Shown one piece after another: positions 10,724 through 21,155 of a stretch of DNA of 64,000 bases. The notes under the pieces were generated by a model. The model searched no databases, was not told the origin of the DNA, and worked only from the letters and a program-made list of their open reading frames with translations. Positions within the stretch are counted from its first letter, which is position 1; each line of letters opens with the position of its first letter. Position numbers and translations under genes: made by a program. The stretch comes from Selaginella moellendorffii (Eukaryota > Streptophyta > Lycopodiopsida > Selaginellales > Selaginellaceae): the NCBI RefSeq assembly GCF_000143415.4, contig NW_003314280.1:1843549-1907548 (forward strand). Direction: 5' to 3'.

Positions 10724-12858
10724 TCACCTCTTTCGACGCTTCTTCACCTCGGCGACAAGCTTGTTCACGTACATAATGTATCCATCCACATTGAACTTAC
10801 GCTTGCAGCCTTCGTAGTTCATGTAACGTATCTTGCCAAATATTGGCCTCTCTTTCCAGCCCTGAAAAACAAGCCTGTGAGAAAGAGCCTGTGTATTTTG
10901 CTCGCACACCTGGTCATGAATGCCACATATGGACCACATACAACCAACGTAGCCATTTGGATCTCTTCCATCCAATTGATACTGCAACAAAGGCTTTCTC
11001 TATGAAGAACACAAAGAGAGGGGGTAAACAATACCTTGTCGTTGAAGTAAATCGCAATGGCCAAAGCGTCCTCGGGACTTTCCGTCCACTCCAGTATCTT
11101 CTTCGCCCAGTACATACTGCCAAAAAACAGTGCAAAAGGAGTCATAAATCGAGAACTACTTTGGAACATACCGCATAAAACCGTGCATTTTCCCACGATG
11201 AACCATCTCTAGCTGGGAAGCGTTCCATAGCTGTTCAGAAAAAAAATCAAAGAAAGAAACTAGTAGCCTGTTCATTGAATTCAAGTCCCTTACTTTATCT
11301 TTTGTCTTCCCATCTTCAAGCTGCTGCCTCCTGGAAAAAAGAAGCACCAAATCTGTCTAAGCTGCAAGCTTTTGAAACGACCCTAGAGACAGCTTACGTG
11401 TAGATATGTTCTCTTTTATCATTCGCATGCTCAAGCAAGGAGTTCCGGGCCCATTCCCACGCTCCCTGGATGTTGTCATAATTCGGTTGATAGTAGCAAA
11501 AATTGTCAGACAGCTCCCGCCTGATTATTAGTTCCTCCAGAAACGAATCCACAGACTGGGAAAAAAGGAAGAAGGAATCAAGACAACGAAGCCATCAAAA
11601 GATTTTGAACGAACCTGCATATGTAGCTTACGAGCTTTTCGAACCTCAAATGCGCAGCGTTGAGGAGAAAGCTGGCCGTAGTGAAAGTAAGGGGAGAGGT
11701 CTGATAAACGTTCAAGTTTGGACGGGTCATTTCTCTCAGCGCTGTAACGTTGAAGTCTAGAGGACAAAAAAACCGCTAACCGTTCAAGAGCTATATCTTC
11801 GCCTGGTTCACACCAGTCGACTTCAGGAACTTCGTCACCAGCTCTGTTACATCGCAGAGAAAATGTCAGCGAGACCTTTTCTTGACGTCGTTACCTTAGA
11901 ACTTCATCTATAAGAGAATCCCAATCGATCTTCTCTTGTGCCACCCCAGGCCAAGGCTTTGAGAAAGGCTCGAGCGTTGGAAAGTCCACCAAAAACTCTG
12001 GAAGCTGCCTCTGGATTTTCAATCTGATAGTACGAGCAGCGTATTCCAGTTTGTCCGAGGCAATCCAAACGGGAACAACATTATGAGCATCTACCTCGTG
12101 GACGGCGGTGGTAGTGTCTGCCCCGAGTCTGCTTACAACACCAGTTCTCCAGGTTCGACCAATCCTCAGAGAAGAAAAATCAAGTACGAGGATGGACGCG
12201 TTGCATGCCTCGACAAATGAGGGAATCGTGTCTTCTGGTCGACCCTGCAGAGTTAAAACCATGGAAACGTGAAAACAAAGAGAGAGAGATCTAAAGCACC
12301 ATTCCAGGCATGGAAACAAGAAAGTTCTCAAGAAAAACAAAGGATTACCCGTAGCAAGAAAAAAGCGATGCCAAGCTTGTCGAGGTTCTTCTCCACAACG
12401 CGCAGGCCCCGAAGAAGAAATCCAAAATGCCGGGCTTTGGCTTCCAGAAAGCTCTCCACCAAATTAAACACCACGGCCACTGGGGTATCTCTCTTCCTGG
12501 CCTGCTCGGCCGCGTAGAGCAAAGCCCAGTTATCCCTGGATCGCTGATCCCTCGACATCCAATACACCACAGGACCGCTGTGAGATTCATCCCCTTGCCT
12601 TAACACGCGCACTCTCCTGGGATTCACACCGATCGACGATCTCAATCCCTCGCCTAGGAATCCACCGCCATCGGCGTCCAATTTCGGCTTCTTGGCTCCG
12701 GCGGCAGCAGCATCCAAGGCGCCAGCGACCTCCTTCTTACCCGAGAGCTGTGACATTTTCTTCTTGCCGCCTACATTCCAGGAGCCAAGCGCATACCTTG
12801 AGAACTTAGGGCTCTTGCGGATGGACACACGTGGCAGGCTCTCAGCCCTTCGCGCCAT
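10724..12858 (-). CDS. PHR1: Class II CPD photolyase
   Basis: Nine exons (12858-12349, 12244-11895, 11843-11615, 11555-11398, 11330-11294, 11230-11172, 11116-11035, 10981-10910, 10861-10724) give 544 residues. The protein uses light and FAD to split cyclobutane pyrimidine dimers. The antenna-domain signature [20 protein letters not shown] is followed by FSPLR-like and [10 protein letters not shown] motifs. The FAD/DNA-binding half shows [50 protein letters not shown] and [23 protein letters not shown], all hallmarks of class II rather than class I enzymes. The C-terminus is basic (VKKRRKR), possibly a nuclear signal. Alternative starts exist at 12894 and 12756. The 12858 start would add an Arg/Ser-rich leader that could target an organelle. 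Class assignment is firm; the exact start is not. Confidence 0.93.
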
Positions 12859-12911
12859 GCTTAGCCTTTCATATTCGCGCCAAACATAAACCACTACCTT
12901 AAAGGCTTTGC

Positions 12912-13336
12912 TTAACGAGTACGCTCCTGCAAAGTTTGGTTTTGATTCTGCTGCTGCTGCTGCTGCTGCTGCTGCCGTGAAGAATTTTGATTCTGCTGAG
13001 CCTGCCTCGCCAGGATTAACATGTTTTGGATCGCCAACTGGAGCGTCTCAGCGAAAGCAATGGTTCCTGACGTCATGTTCTCGAAGTTCTCGGCCGGAAA
13101 TCCTCGGACCATTCTAGGGACTTCTGGAACCAGTTTTCCGGCCCAGCACCGCCCTGTTGGATGCCTTGCATTTGTTGGTCTTGTGTATGTTCTTCCACTG
13201 GCCGCCTCAGTCAAATTTAAGAAAAAAAAAAAGATTCCGTTAGGCCACGACTAGCAAGAACAGTGCTTCCACGAAGCGCTTCAAAAAGCTCACTCTGACG
13301 CACGAAATCGACCATCTTAGTAACTTACCTGAAGGT
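12912..13336 (-). pseudogene. Truncated copy of the SGT co-chaperone gene 3' part
   Basis: The minus strand reads MVRGFPAENFE, IAFAETLQLAIQN, ARQAQQNQNSS and a Gln run, closely matching the C-terminus of the SGT gene at 28356-30230. The match continues into that gene's intronic and neighbouring exon sequence (TTAGGCCACGA, GCTTCCACGAAGCGCTTCAA, AGTAACTTACCTGAAGG), so the copy arose from DNA and not from a spliced transcript. The N-terminal dimerisation domain and the TPRs are absent and internal segments are deleted. No intact frame remains. Confidence 0.8.
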
Positions 13337-13427
13337 TAGTGCAGAGGTAAATCGCTGCATCCCGGACTCTTGGATCTTTCTAGGACGCATGGAGGACAAC
13401 GGATGGCAAGGTTGGAGTTTTGGTGCT
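13337..13427 (+). pseudogene. Short fragment of the PPR gene
   Basis: The segment GCAGAGGTAAATCGCTGC, then CCCGGACTCTTGGA and AGGACGCATGGA...GTTGGAGTTTTGG, matches bases about 8330-8440 of the neighbouring PPR gene in the same orientation, with an internal deletion of ~33 bases. It encodes a few PPR residues (PDSW...GRME). It sits exactly between the SGT fragment and the CPSase fragment. Confidence 0.75.
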
Positions 13428-13712
13428 AAAGCACCCGCTGGAATGGTTTGCATCGGAATCGAGCAACAAGACTCCCCGGAATGGACTCCAGCCTGCTCGA
13501 TGTGCTCCATGATCCCCCCTATAACCACGCCCTTGTTTCCATCCGCCAGGCAGTCCACATCGATCTCGGAGGAGTCTGTGAGATAGTTATACTTATACCA
13601 CCAGCCTGGGTCAACTTCGACCGCTGTCTCCAGGTACTTCTTGAGCTTGTCGTTGCTGTAAGCAATCTCCATGGCCTGTCCACCAAGAACATTGGAAGGA
13701 TGCATGGCTGGT
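13428..13712 (-). pseudogene. carB: Fragment of carbamoyl-phosphate synthase large subunit gene
   Basis: The minus-strand frame reads PSNVLGGQAMEIAYSNDKLK, YLETAVEVDP, EIDVDCLADGNKGVVIGGIM and EHIEQAGVHSGES followed by CSIPMQTIPA. This is an ATP-grasp segment strongly conserved in the large subunit, which makes carbamoyl phosphate for arginine and pyrimidine synthesis. The middle (DPGWWYKYNYLTDSSE) has decayed. About 90 residues of a ~1100-residue enzyme are present, with no flanking exons, so it is a relic. A functional copy must lie elsewhere. Confidence 0.85.
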
Positions 13713-15545
13713 AAGACATGTATGTGATAAATTAATGAAGCTAACACTTTATCACAGCTATAGCATGATTTACTTGCATGCTCACCTCTGCACTAATCAA
13801 TTGCTATTTATATTAAGGTGTGCTCAAATAAGCTATAAGCAATGAGAGGCATTTATGAGAGCAATTTAAACACCATACTTACATTAAAGCACATTGCAAT
13901 CAAATACATCTCCAAGTTTTGAGAATACGGAAAAATGGAGTGCCACAAATGATCATAATAATAAAAATCTAAGCTAAATGACACAAGAATGAAAACAAAA
14001 ACTTCAAATCTATTATATAAAATAATATGGTATTAGTGTTTGTTGGCAAAGTGAGGTGTCATGCCCATGCATATATGGCATATCAAATATTATCCACACA
14101 ATCACATTTTGATTACTTATATAGCAATCTAAAAGCATAATATTTTTGCATTAAGTTAAAAAACAATTCCACCAAAGGTTTAAGAGAAAAACAAATTCAA
14201 TCTTTATAGCTTTTTTTTATCTAGGGCACTTTTGATTTAACAATATGTTACAGCCAGCTCTATCGACCTTGACTACAAGCATGACTGCTCATGTCTTGAT
14301 ATACAGCATGATCTCTAAGGCCCAGGACAAACAGTATTGAGGATGCTCAAGACCAGCTTGAGGGTAGCCTAGGGAAATGCTGCTTCTTGTTGTATATGCA
14401 TTGGGGCCACCAATTGATCCTCTGTGTTTGCCAAGATCCAGTGCACCTCATTTGAAATCACAAGATCAATCTAAATACATTCTAGCCATTAGATCATTTA
14501 ATTCTGTTAGAATATGCTTTGGCTGTTTAAGAAAATTATAACATATTTATAACTTAAACACAAAATAAATATAAATATATATTCAACTATTATACTATAT
14601 GAGGTCTAAATGTATAGCTATAATGCCGTATATTAATATTAGTGTATGGCTACAATGCTATATACTAATATTAGCATAGTGGGATTTTGATGGCCATCAG
14701 ACTGGTTTCAATCTAAACACTCCTATATATAAATTAAGGTTTTTGAGCTAATTGCATATTTTTATATTCCATTTTTATATTCTATGCAATCATATTGGTG
14801 GAAATGAAGGGCAACTTTGATTGTCCCTAAGGAGTGTTTGAATTTGAGATTTTGTTTTAGATCTAGCTTTTACATTGTCTAAATCTCCCTTTCCTTATAG
14901 CTTTTTCAATTTCTTCTTTTATTTTATTTTTTCCTTTTCATTTATTTATATGGCAGAGTAGTAGCCTCCTCCTCCTTTGACTCTAAAGCAATAATTAGTA
15001 CAATTGCTTAATAGTATGCAGTTGTAGTTGAATAATCAGATTTGGTTAATAACAACATTCATGGCGTGTAGTACAACTTCTTTTACTCTTGCTGCTAATC
15101 TTTGTGTTTAGCTGAAATTCTTTCATGGGAATCTTGGGGATGATGTGTATCATTGGTTCGATCATTTTATGGTGATTGCCACATATCATTCTTGGGATGA
15201 TACTTAACATTTATGTGAGTTTCCCATGTATTCTCAAGGGATAACATTGTAATAATACAATGGTTTGAGTGTAGCCACTTGTGAGGATTGGAACATTCTC
15301 CCAAATGATTTTAAATGCCTTTTGGACATGCTAACAATTGTGATGATGCTTTGTAATAATTGTATCATCTTCATTAAAGTCCATTTAAGTCAGTGATGCA
15401 ATTTGATATTTGTTTCTGAAGTCTTTTACTTCATGCAAAACTAAATATGTTTAAGCGGATCAAATTGGGAATGTTATGACTAGCATTTCGTCAAAATTTT
15501 GTAAGACTTATGCATGCACTTGTTCTATCCACCCTTGATGATGCT
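13713..15545. other. AT-rich intergenic DNA
   Basis: About 1.8 kb with no credible coding frame. Short local repeats occur (around 14600-14700 a TGTATAGCTATAATGC-like unit appears twice), and a run of ATTCT/TTATT-rich sequence follows. I see no RNA gene and no mobile-element signature here. Confidence 0.5.
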
Positions 15546-15566
15546 TTTCACTTGGCACAACATTAT

Positions 15567-16341
15567 TGTAAGCAACCAAAGAAAACAAAAGAGAAGAGAG
15601 ATGATCCATAGGGTTTATTCATGTGAGACACAAAATCCCTAGGCCCCAAAGTGGAGCCGGAAAGGGTGCCATGTGGTAGTGGCCGAAGCAAAAGCCCAAA
15701 CGGGTGTAACACGTTTGGACTAAAAGCTCTAACTTGGAAGGTCAAGAGCGGGAGTGGAACTCCCAACAAAGTGCTCAAGGAGCGAGCACGAAGCGAGCAA
15801 TAAGCAAGGCTCCAAAAAGGGACCCAAAAAGAACCAACACATGACACGTGGAAGTGTCCGAGGTGGACCCCAGTTGGAGTCCGAGATGGACCCGAAGTGG
15901 AGTCTGATATGGAGTCCGAAGTGGAGTCCGAGATGGAGTCCGATATGGAGTCCGAGATGGACCCGAAGTGGAGTCCGAGATGGAGTCCGATATGGAGTCC
16001 GAGATGGACCAGAAGTGGAGTCCGAGGTGGACCGAGACGGAGTTCGAGATGGACCCGAGATGGAGTCCGAGATGGAGTCCGAGATGGACCCGAAATGGAG
16101 TCCGAGATGGAGTCCGAGGTGGACCGAGACGGAGTCCAAGATGGACCCGAGATGGAGTCCGAGATGGACCAAGACGGAGTCCGAGATGGAGTCCAAGATG
16201 GAGTCCGAGATGGAGTCCGAGATGGACCGAGACGGAGTCCGAGATGGAGTCCGAGATGGACCGAGACGGAGTCCGAGATGGAGTCCGAGATGGAGTCCGA
16301 GAAGGACCCGAGATGGAGTCCGAGGTCGAGACCAAGACCGG

Positions 16342-16376
<35 letters not shown>

Positions 16377-17500
16377 GGACCGAGACCGAGACCGAGGCCA
16401 AGGCTGAGACTGAGCCCAAGCCCGAGCCCGAGTCCGAGTCCGAGTCCGAGTCCGAGTCTGAGTCCGAGTCCGAGTCCGAGTCCGAGTCCGAGTCCGAGTC
16501 TGAGAGGGTGAAAGCCCAAAGCGTTCATCTCCCAGACCCTGGGGGGTTTGGTGAGCTCCAAAAGTATAGTAAGGGGGAGGACTGCAGTGGAGCCAGTTTG
16601 GCCAGGAAAGGCCAGTTTGGCCTAGGAAGGCCAGACCCAGTGTTGGGTGATGAACTGACCACTGGGAAGTCCAAGACTAGAGTGAATACAGACCGACAAG
16701 TGGGGTAGCGTGGTGAAGTGTTCAAGAGCCGGCTCTAGTTCCCCCGGGAGATCGACTGGCTGATGCTCCCAGTCCAAGTGTGGGTGGCACTACCTACTTG
16801 GATACTAGGCGTGGCTCAACGGAACCTCGCTCTAAGCCCATGGCTAGAGCACCTAAAGGTGGAAGGCGGGGAGAGTACCCACGGGGCTCGCGTAGGCCCA
16901 CGGTGTTTCAAAATGTTGTCCCGGAGTCCCAAATGGAGAAAGGAGGAAAAGCAATCCTCTAGTGTGGTGACTAAGGATACAGTCACATGGTGAGGAAGTC
17001 CCAGAGGACCGTGGGACTTAGTGGTCGGGCCTGTGGGCCTCGATCCAGTGGCAGTGTTGGCAAACACGGCCAAGGGCAGAAAGGGACTTAGTGGGGATTG
17101 ACAGAGGGATATTGGGGAAGGCTATTCCCCTTGTCGGTGGGCATCCTAAGGATGCTAAGGAGTGGATCTGAGATGACCACTCACGGATGGTTTGCCTAGT
17201 CTTGGAGAGCCAAGACTGTGATGCAAGTGGTAATGGACTACCAGTGTGGCAAAGGTGATTGGGCATGGCCTTAGCGTAACAAGCTGCCATGTCGGTGGTA
17301 CCTTTGAGTGTCGGTCATGGGATCGGACACGTGGAGCACTGGGACCAAGTGCAAATGTTGAGTGGCATGGATGCCATTCTCGGGGCTAGCAAGTCCCAAG
17401 TCCTGAATTGGACTTATGGAGGTTGTGAATGAGACTCCTCCAAGTGGTCGGAGGTGTGGTTAAGTGACTAAAGTAGAAATGGAAAATTCAGTCGCTTACA
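15567..17500. repeat. GC-rich repeat block with LTR-like termini and internal minisatellite
   Basis: The block begins TGTAAGCAACC and ends GCTTACA, a 7-bp inverted TGTAAGC/GCTTACA pair shared with the LTRs of the TRIM just downstream. Its first ~50 bases match those LTRs almost exactly and its last ~10 are similar, but the middle is unrelated and GC-rich. It also has ~20 bp of matching sequence (CACTTGGCACAACATTAT-like) on both flanks. At 15870-16505 lies a minisatellite that moves from 12-15-mers (GAGTCCGAGATG type) to a GACCGA hexamer array (about 16323-16400) and then a GAGTCC array (about 16410-16502). It is open in several frames on both strands because the units lack stops. A long LTR variant is the best guess. 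Confidence 0.55.
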
Positions 17501-17521
17501 TTTTACTTGGCACAACATTAT

Positions 17522-18124
17522 TGTAAACAACCAAAGAAAACAAAAGAGAAGAGAGATGATCCATAGGGTTCAAATATAAAAGGAAAGGGCCCATAAATAA
17601 GAGTGCACCCCATTTTTCAAATTGATTAAGGGTTTTGGGATACTTGTGGTTAAATGTCCTTAGGTTTGAATAGTACTAGGCTGGGCAACTTCCCGAGAAG
17701 TCCAAATTCAAAAGCTTACATTTGGTATTAAAGAGGTCTCAAGTCCGACTCTGTTTATTGGCTAAGAAAATCGCACTATATGTTAATTGACATCTGATAG
17801 GTTTAGTTTGCTCTAGTTGGGCTTGACTCGAGGGGTAGAGTGTCAAGAGAATGGGGCTCTCAAGAGAGTTGTGGCTTTCAACTTTTGTTCACGAGGGCAT
17901 AAACTTGTAGGGAAACATGGTGGATTGTAAGCAACCAAAAAGAATAAAAGAGAACAACTTGAAAGAAGATCCATAAAGTTCAAATATAGAAGGAAAGGTA
18001 AATAAGAGTGCACCCCTTTTTTTTAATTGGTTAAGGGTTTTGAAATACTTGTGGTTAAGTTTCCTTGGGTTTGAATAGTACTAGGCTGGTGACATCCCAA
18101 GAAGTCCAAATTCAAAAGTTTACA
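17522..18124 (+). mobile_element. TRIM-type miniature LTR retrotransposon, complete
   Basis: Two ~199-bp direct repeats, 17522-17720 and 17926-18124, both start TGTAA and end TTTACA or CTTACA. Immediately after the first, TTTGGTATTAAAGAGG resembles the initiator-Met tRNA primer-binding site (TGGTATCAGAGC type). Just before the second lies a purine-rich run (GTAGGGAAACATGGTGGA) suitable as polypurine tract. The 5-bp sequence ATTAT flanks the element on both sides (17517-17521 and 18125-18129), a target-site duplication. The internal region is only ~205 bp and non-coding, so the element would need proteins supplied in trans. The two LTRs differ by a number of substitutions and small indels, so the insertion is not recent. 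Confidence 0.85.
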
Positions 18125-18599
18125 ATTATCAAATATCACCTCTTCCACTTCTTATTACATGTCATTCAACTCCACTTTCTATAAGAGATGATCTTGTTCC
18201 AATAGAGGTTGATACTACTACTATTTGAGTTCAAAAACAAGGGCAAGCATGTGGTTATGGCCATGATATCCATTGTTGAATATGTGATAAAGTTAGTCAC
18301 ACTTATCAGCATTGTTGGTGTTTTCCAAATTAGTAACTTTTATTTCTTGAGTGAAGACCTTAGCATCAACAACATTTTATTAGTATTGCTATAGTGGAAG
18401 GTTTGGACACCAAGATGCCTTTAGGAAATGAGAAGTCATATAAGTAACAAAGGGTCTTTGCATAAATAAGTCAATAACCTTTTTATCTTTCTTTCGGGAA
18501 TATCATCAAGGGGTTCATTTGGCACTAGTTCATCCAGTGTTTACTTTCTAAGCTCGTTTTTATAACAAAAGCTTCTCTTTGTGGCAGTTGATATAGGCT

Positions 18600-18960
18600 C
18601 CTTGGTTTTACCTTGGAAAAATCCTTGTATTAGATCTTGAGTGTTTGTCAAGTTCTTCTCCGGTTCCCATGTTGTTTTGTAGAGTGGAAATCCTTTATAC
18701 TTTACATGGAATTTATTCACCTCACATTGTTGTCACTTGTTCTTGCACACATTAAGGATGGCCTCGACTTCATATTTCTCGTCCCCTTGGATAACCTTAG
18801 GTAAAGATTTCATTTAGTCTTTGCGAAGTGGGTCTTCAAAGTATAATTTAAGTAAGTTCACGCGGAATACAAAGTTCATCTTCCCCATCTCTTAAGGAAG
18901 TCAAAGGTGGTAAACCACCTTACCAATTCGAGCTTCAATCTCATAGGGCCCCATAAACCT
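18600..18960 (-). mobile_element. Chromovirus (Ty3/gypsy) integrase C-terminus and chromodomain relic
   Basis: On the minus strand, after several frameshifts or stops, the translation shows RFMGPYEIEARIGKVVYHL and NFVFRVNLLKLYFEDP (integrase C-terminal module). DEKYEVEAILNV, KYKGFPLYKTTWEPEKNL and TNTQDLIQGF follow, which is a chromodomain. Chromodomains at the end of integrase define chromoviruses and steer insertion to heterochromatin. Only this tail is recognisable; protease, RT and RNase H are not seen. Confidence 0.75.
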
Positions 18961-20814
18961 ACTTAAAGAACTCAAGATCAAATAATCTCTAAAAAGATAT
19001 TTTTTTACCTTTGGGTCAATTTCTAACTAAACACACTTGGTAACTTTATACACTATCCTCATATCCCCAAATTAAAATCAAGTTATAAATCAACAATAAT
19101 ATATTGGATATTAACTCTACCATTGGCACTACCCTTCTACCATTGAAAGTCTATTGAGCCATTGAAAGTCTTGTAGAACTTGGCATGGTTAAGTATTATG
19201 GAAAGTTATCCACAATAAAAGCATTTATGGTGAAAAAACTCAATATTTGGAATTTGGTAAGGGATTCCTTGAAACAGGCTCAATAAATGCAAACTAAATA
19301 TGCAAACTAAAAGTGCCAAGACATAGAGTTTCAACTTGGGATGAAGGTGTGGCTAAATACCAAGAACTTATAAAGTGTCAATAGACATTTGATAGGTTTA
19401 ATATCACTCCTTGTAGATCTCACCATCTAAAGTTTGACTACCATTATATTCTATAACACTAGAGAAGAACTAAAGAATATGGAATGGAGGAGGTGTCAAT
19501 TGTTACATAAATATATCTAATGCCAAAGGTTAAGAAGGTTATTTTTTATGAGTTAATTTCTCATATCAATTGCACAATTCAAAGAATTAGTGCCAAAAAC
19601 AATGGATGTTGCTCTAGAATGATTAGGAGTTGAGCTTAACATCTCACATTTATGTGCTTAGACTTGAATTCTTCAGCAATGCTATGTTTGTGGGGTTGTT
19701 GAGGTTATTATATGAGGTTGTCTAGGTTATTATATGGGGTTGTCAAAGTTGTTGTGTGGGGTTTGCTAGTCAAGCTAAATTTACTATTGTGGGGTTAATA
19801 TTACTCATATAAGCTAGATCTATAGCTTAATTATCTTGAACCCAGATTCCATGTCAGAAGAGTGGCTAGTTGAGTAAAGTTATAGAGATTGAAAGTTTAA
19901 AAAGAGTAAATTTCATTCCTCAAATGTTGTTGTTGATACTACTATACCACCAATATCAATATTAAACTAACATACATAACTAGTTAGAAATGAGAAAGTT
20001 GTACAATATAGGTCTTTTATTTTGAAGGGTGTGCAAAATAAAATCAAGTTAGCAAAGGAGTTGAAGTGCATAATCATAAGGATAAATTATATTAATGTGA
20101 TGGCTGAAAAGTTTGTTGTCGTGATTGAGTTATCAAATAATGCTAAATATACTATCTAAATCTATGAAAATCCATCATGTATCTGCCTAGATTTCACACA
20201 AAGAGAGAATAGGGGAAAGGTATATTTAACTTGCAAACACATTTATTACATTTTTATGCAAGATTTAAACCAAGATTCAGCTTCAAAAGTGTTTTTAGAT
20301 TCCTTTTAGTGTTTAGATCTATATTTATATTTGTATTTTATTAGTTAAATTTATTTGAAAAAATAGATTAAATCAAAATTTGAAAGATGAAAAACTTTTA
20401 CTTCCAAACAAACCAATGTTTTTCCAGTGTTTTAGAACTCAAAACATAATTGTGCTTGATTGATCCTAGAAGAGGAAAAAAAGTTACAAGCTCATCCCAC
20501 TTGAAAACCACACACTAAGCTCACTACCTTCCCACAAGCTATATTGCTCACCCCATGCTGCTACCACCACCGCACAATCAACAATTGCACTTAGAAGTCA
20601 AATTCCTAAAAACTTGCTGCCACTTTGTTGGTTTTCACTGTTAGACTTGGTAAGATCAAGCTTTGAGATTCTTTCTATTATATGGAAATTTTATGGTCTC
20701 ACTTGAAGCTTGCAAGAGAGTAGCTCACAGGCTCAATCGACACTCACCGATATGCTGATACAAACGAAGGTGGTTTTATTTCTCTTGAGTGAATTTGTAA
20801 CCCAGCATGAAAGG
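18961..20814. other. AT-rich desert, probable decayed retroelement sequence
   Basis: Nothing identifiable is coded here. Low-complexity tracts and several short direct repeats are present (for example GTTGTTGAGGTTATTATATG followed by a near copy around 19690-19760). Its position upstream of the chromovirus tail on the minus strand suggests decayed internal retroelement sequence, but I could not read any enzyme motif. Confidence 0.4.
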
Positions 20815-21015
20815 CAAAGCTTTGCAAGCTTCAGGATGGAATTTTAGTTACCATGCTCAGGATGACTTGGATAGACAGCTGCTTCGTTTGAAGAGATTAT
20901 CAAGTCTCTGGTGGTGGTGACTCCAGGCCTTTGGCTCAACTCCGTTCTTGCTAAATCCCCCCGTACCAAGCATGAATGGTGTGAAGAAACTGCTTGATCA
21001 CTGAGAAGCAATTAG
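20815..21015 (+). pseudogene. Relic of a CHY1 (3-hydroxyisobutyryl-CoA hydrolase) exon pair
   Basis: The stretch CAGGATGACTTGGATA, GATTATCAAGTCTCTGGT, then GAATGGTGTGAAGAAACTGC aligns with 45400-45600 of the CHY1 fragment (MTWINNCF...EEIIESL | ...NDEWCKETARSL), including the intron between the two exons. Stops and indels break the frame. It lies ~140 bp upstream of the HSP20-like gene. Its presence here shows that pieces of this gene were copied to more than one place in the window. Confidence 0.75.
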
Positions 21016-21155
21016 AATCTTGCATCATGCAGATCGTTTACACTGACTGTGAAGTGTGAGCACAAGAAATTCTTGGAAAAAGTCACAGCCTCTAAAGATG
21101 AGAATTCTTTTAGGGTTTAATGCAGTAGGCTCAGACACACAAGTGCAAGCGGAGA

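Noticed and set aside
15563-16708. Long overlapping open frames of 155-332 residues on both strands (MESEMESEMD-like and LGLGLGL-like)
   Set aside because: They come from a minisatellite whose units lack stop codons in most frames. The predicted proteins are pure repeats with no start context or conserved domain.
21060-21090. Perfect heat-shock element upstream of the HSP20-like gene
   Set aside because: The sequence GAAATTCTTGGAA fits only two of three nGAAn units, so it is mentioned as a weak match and not annotated as a site.
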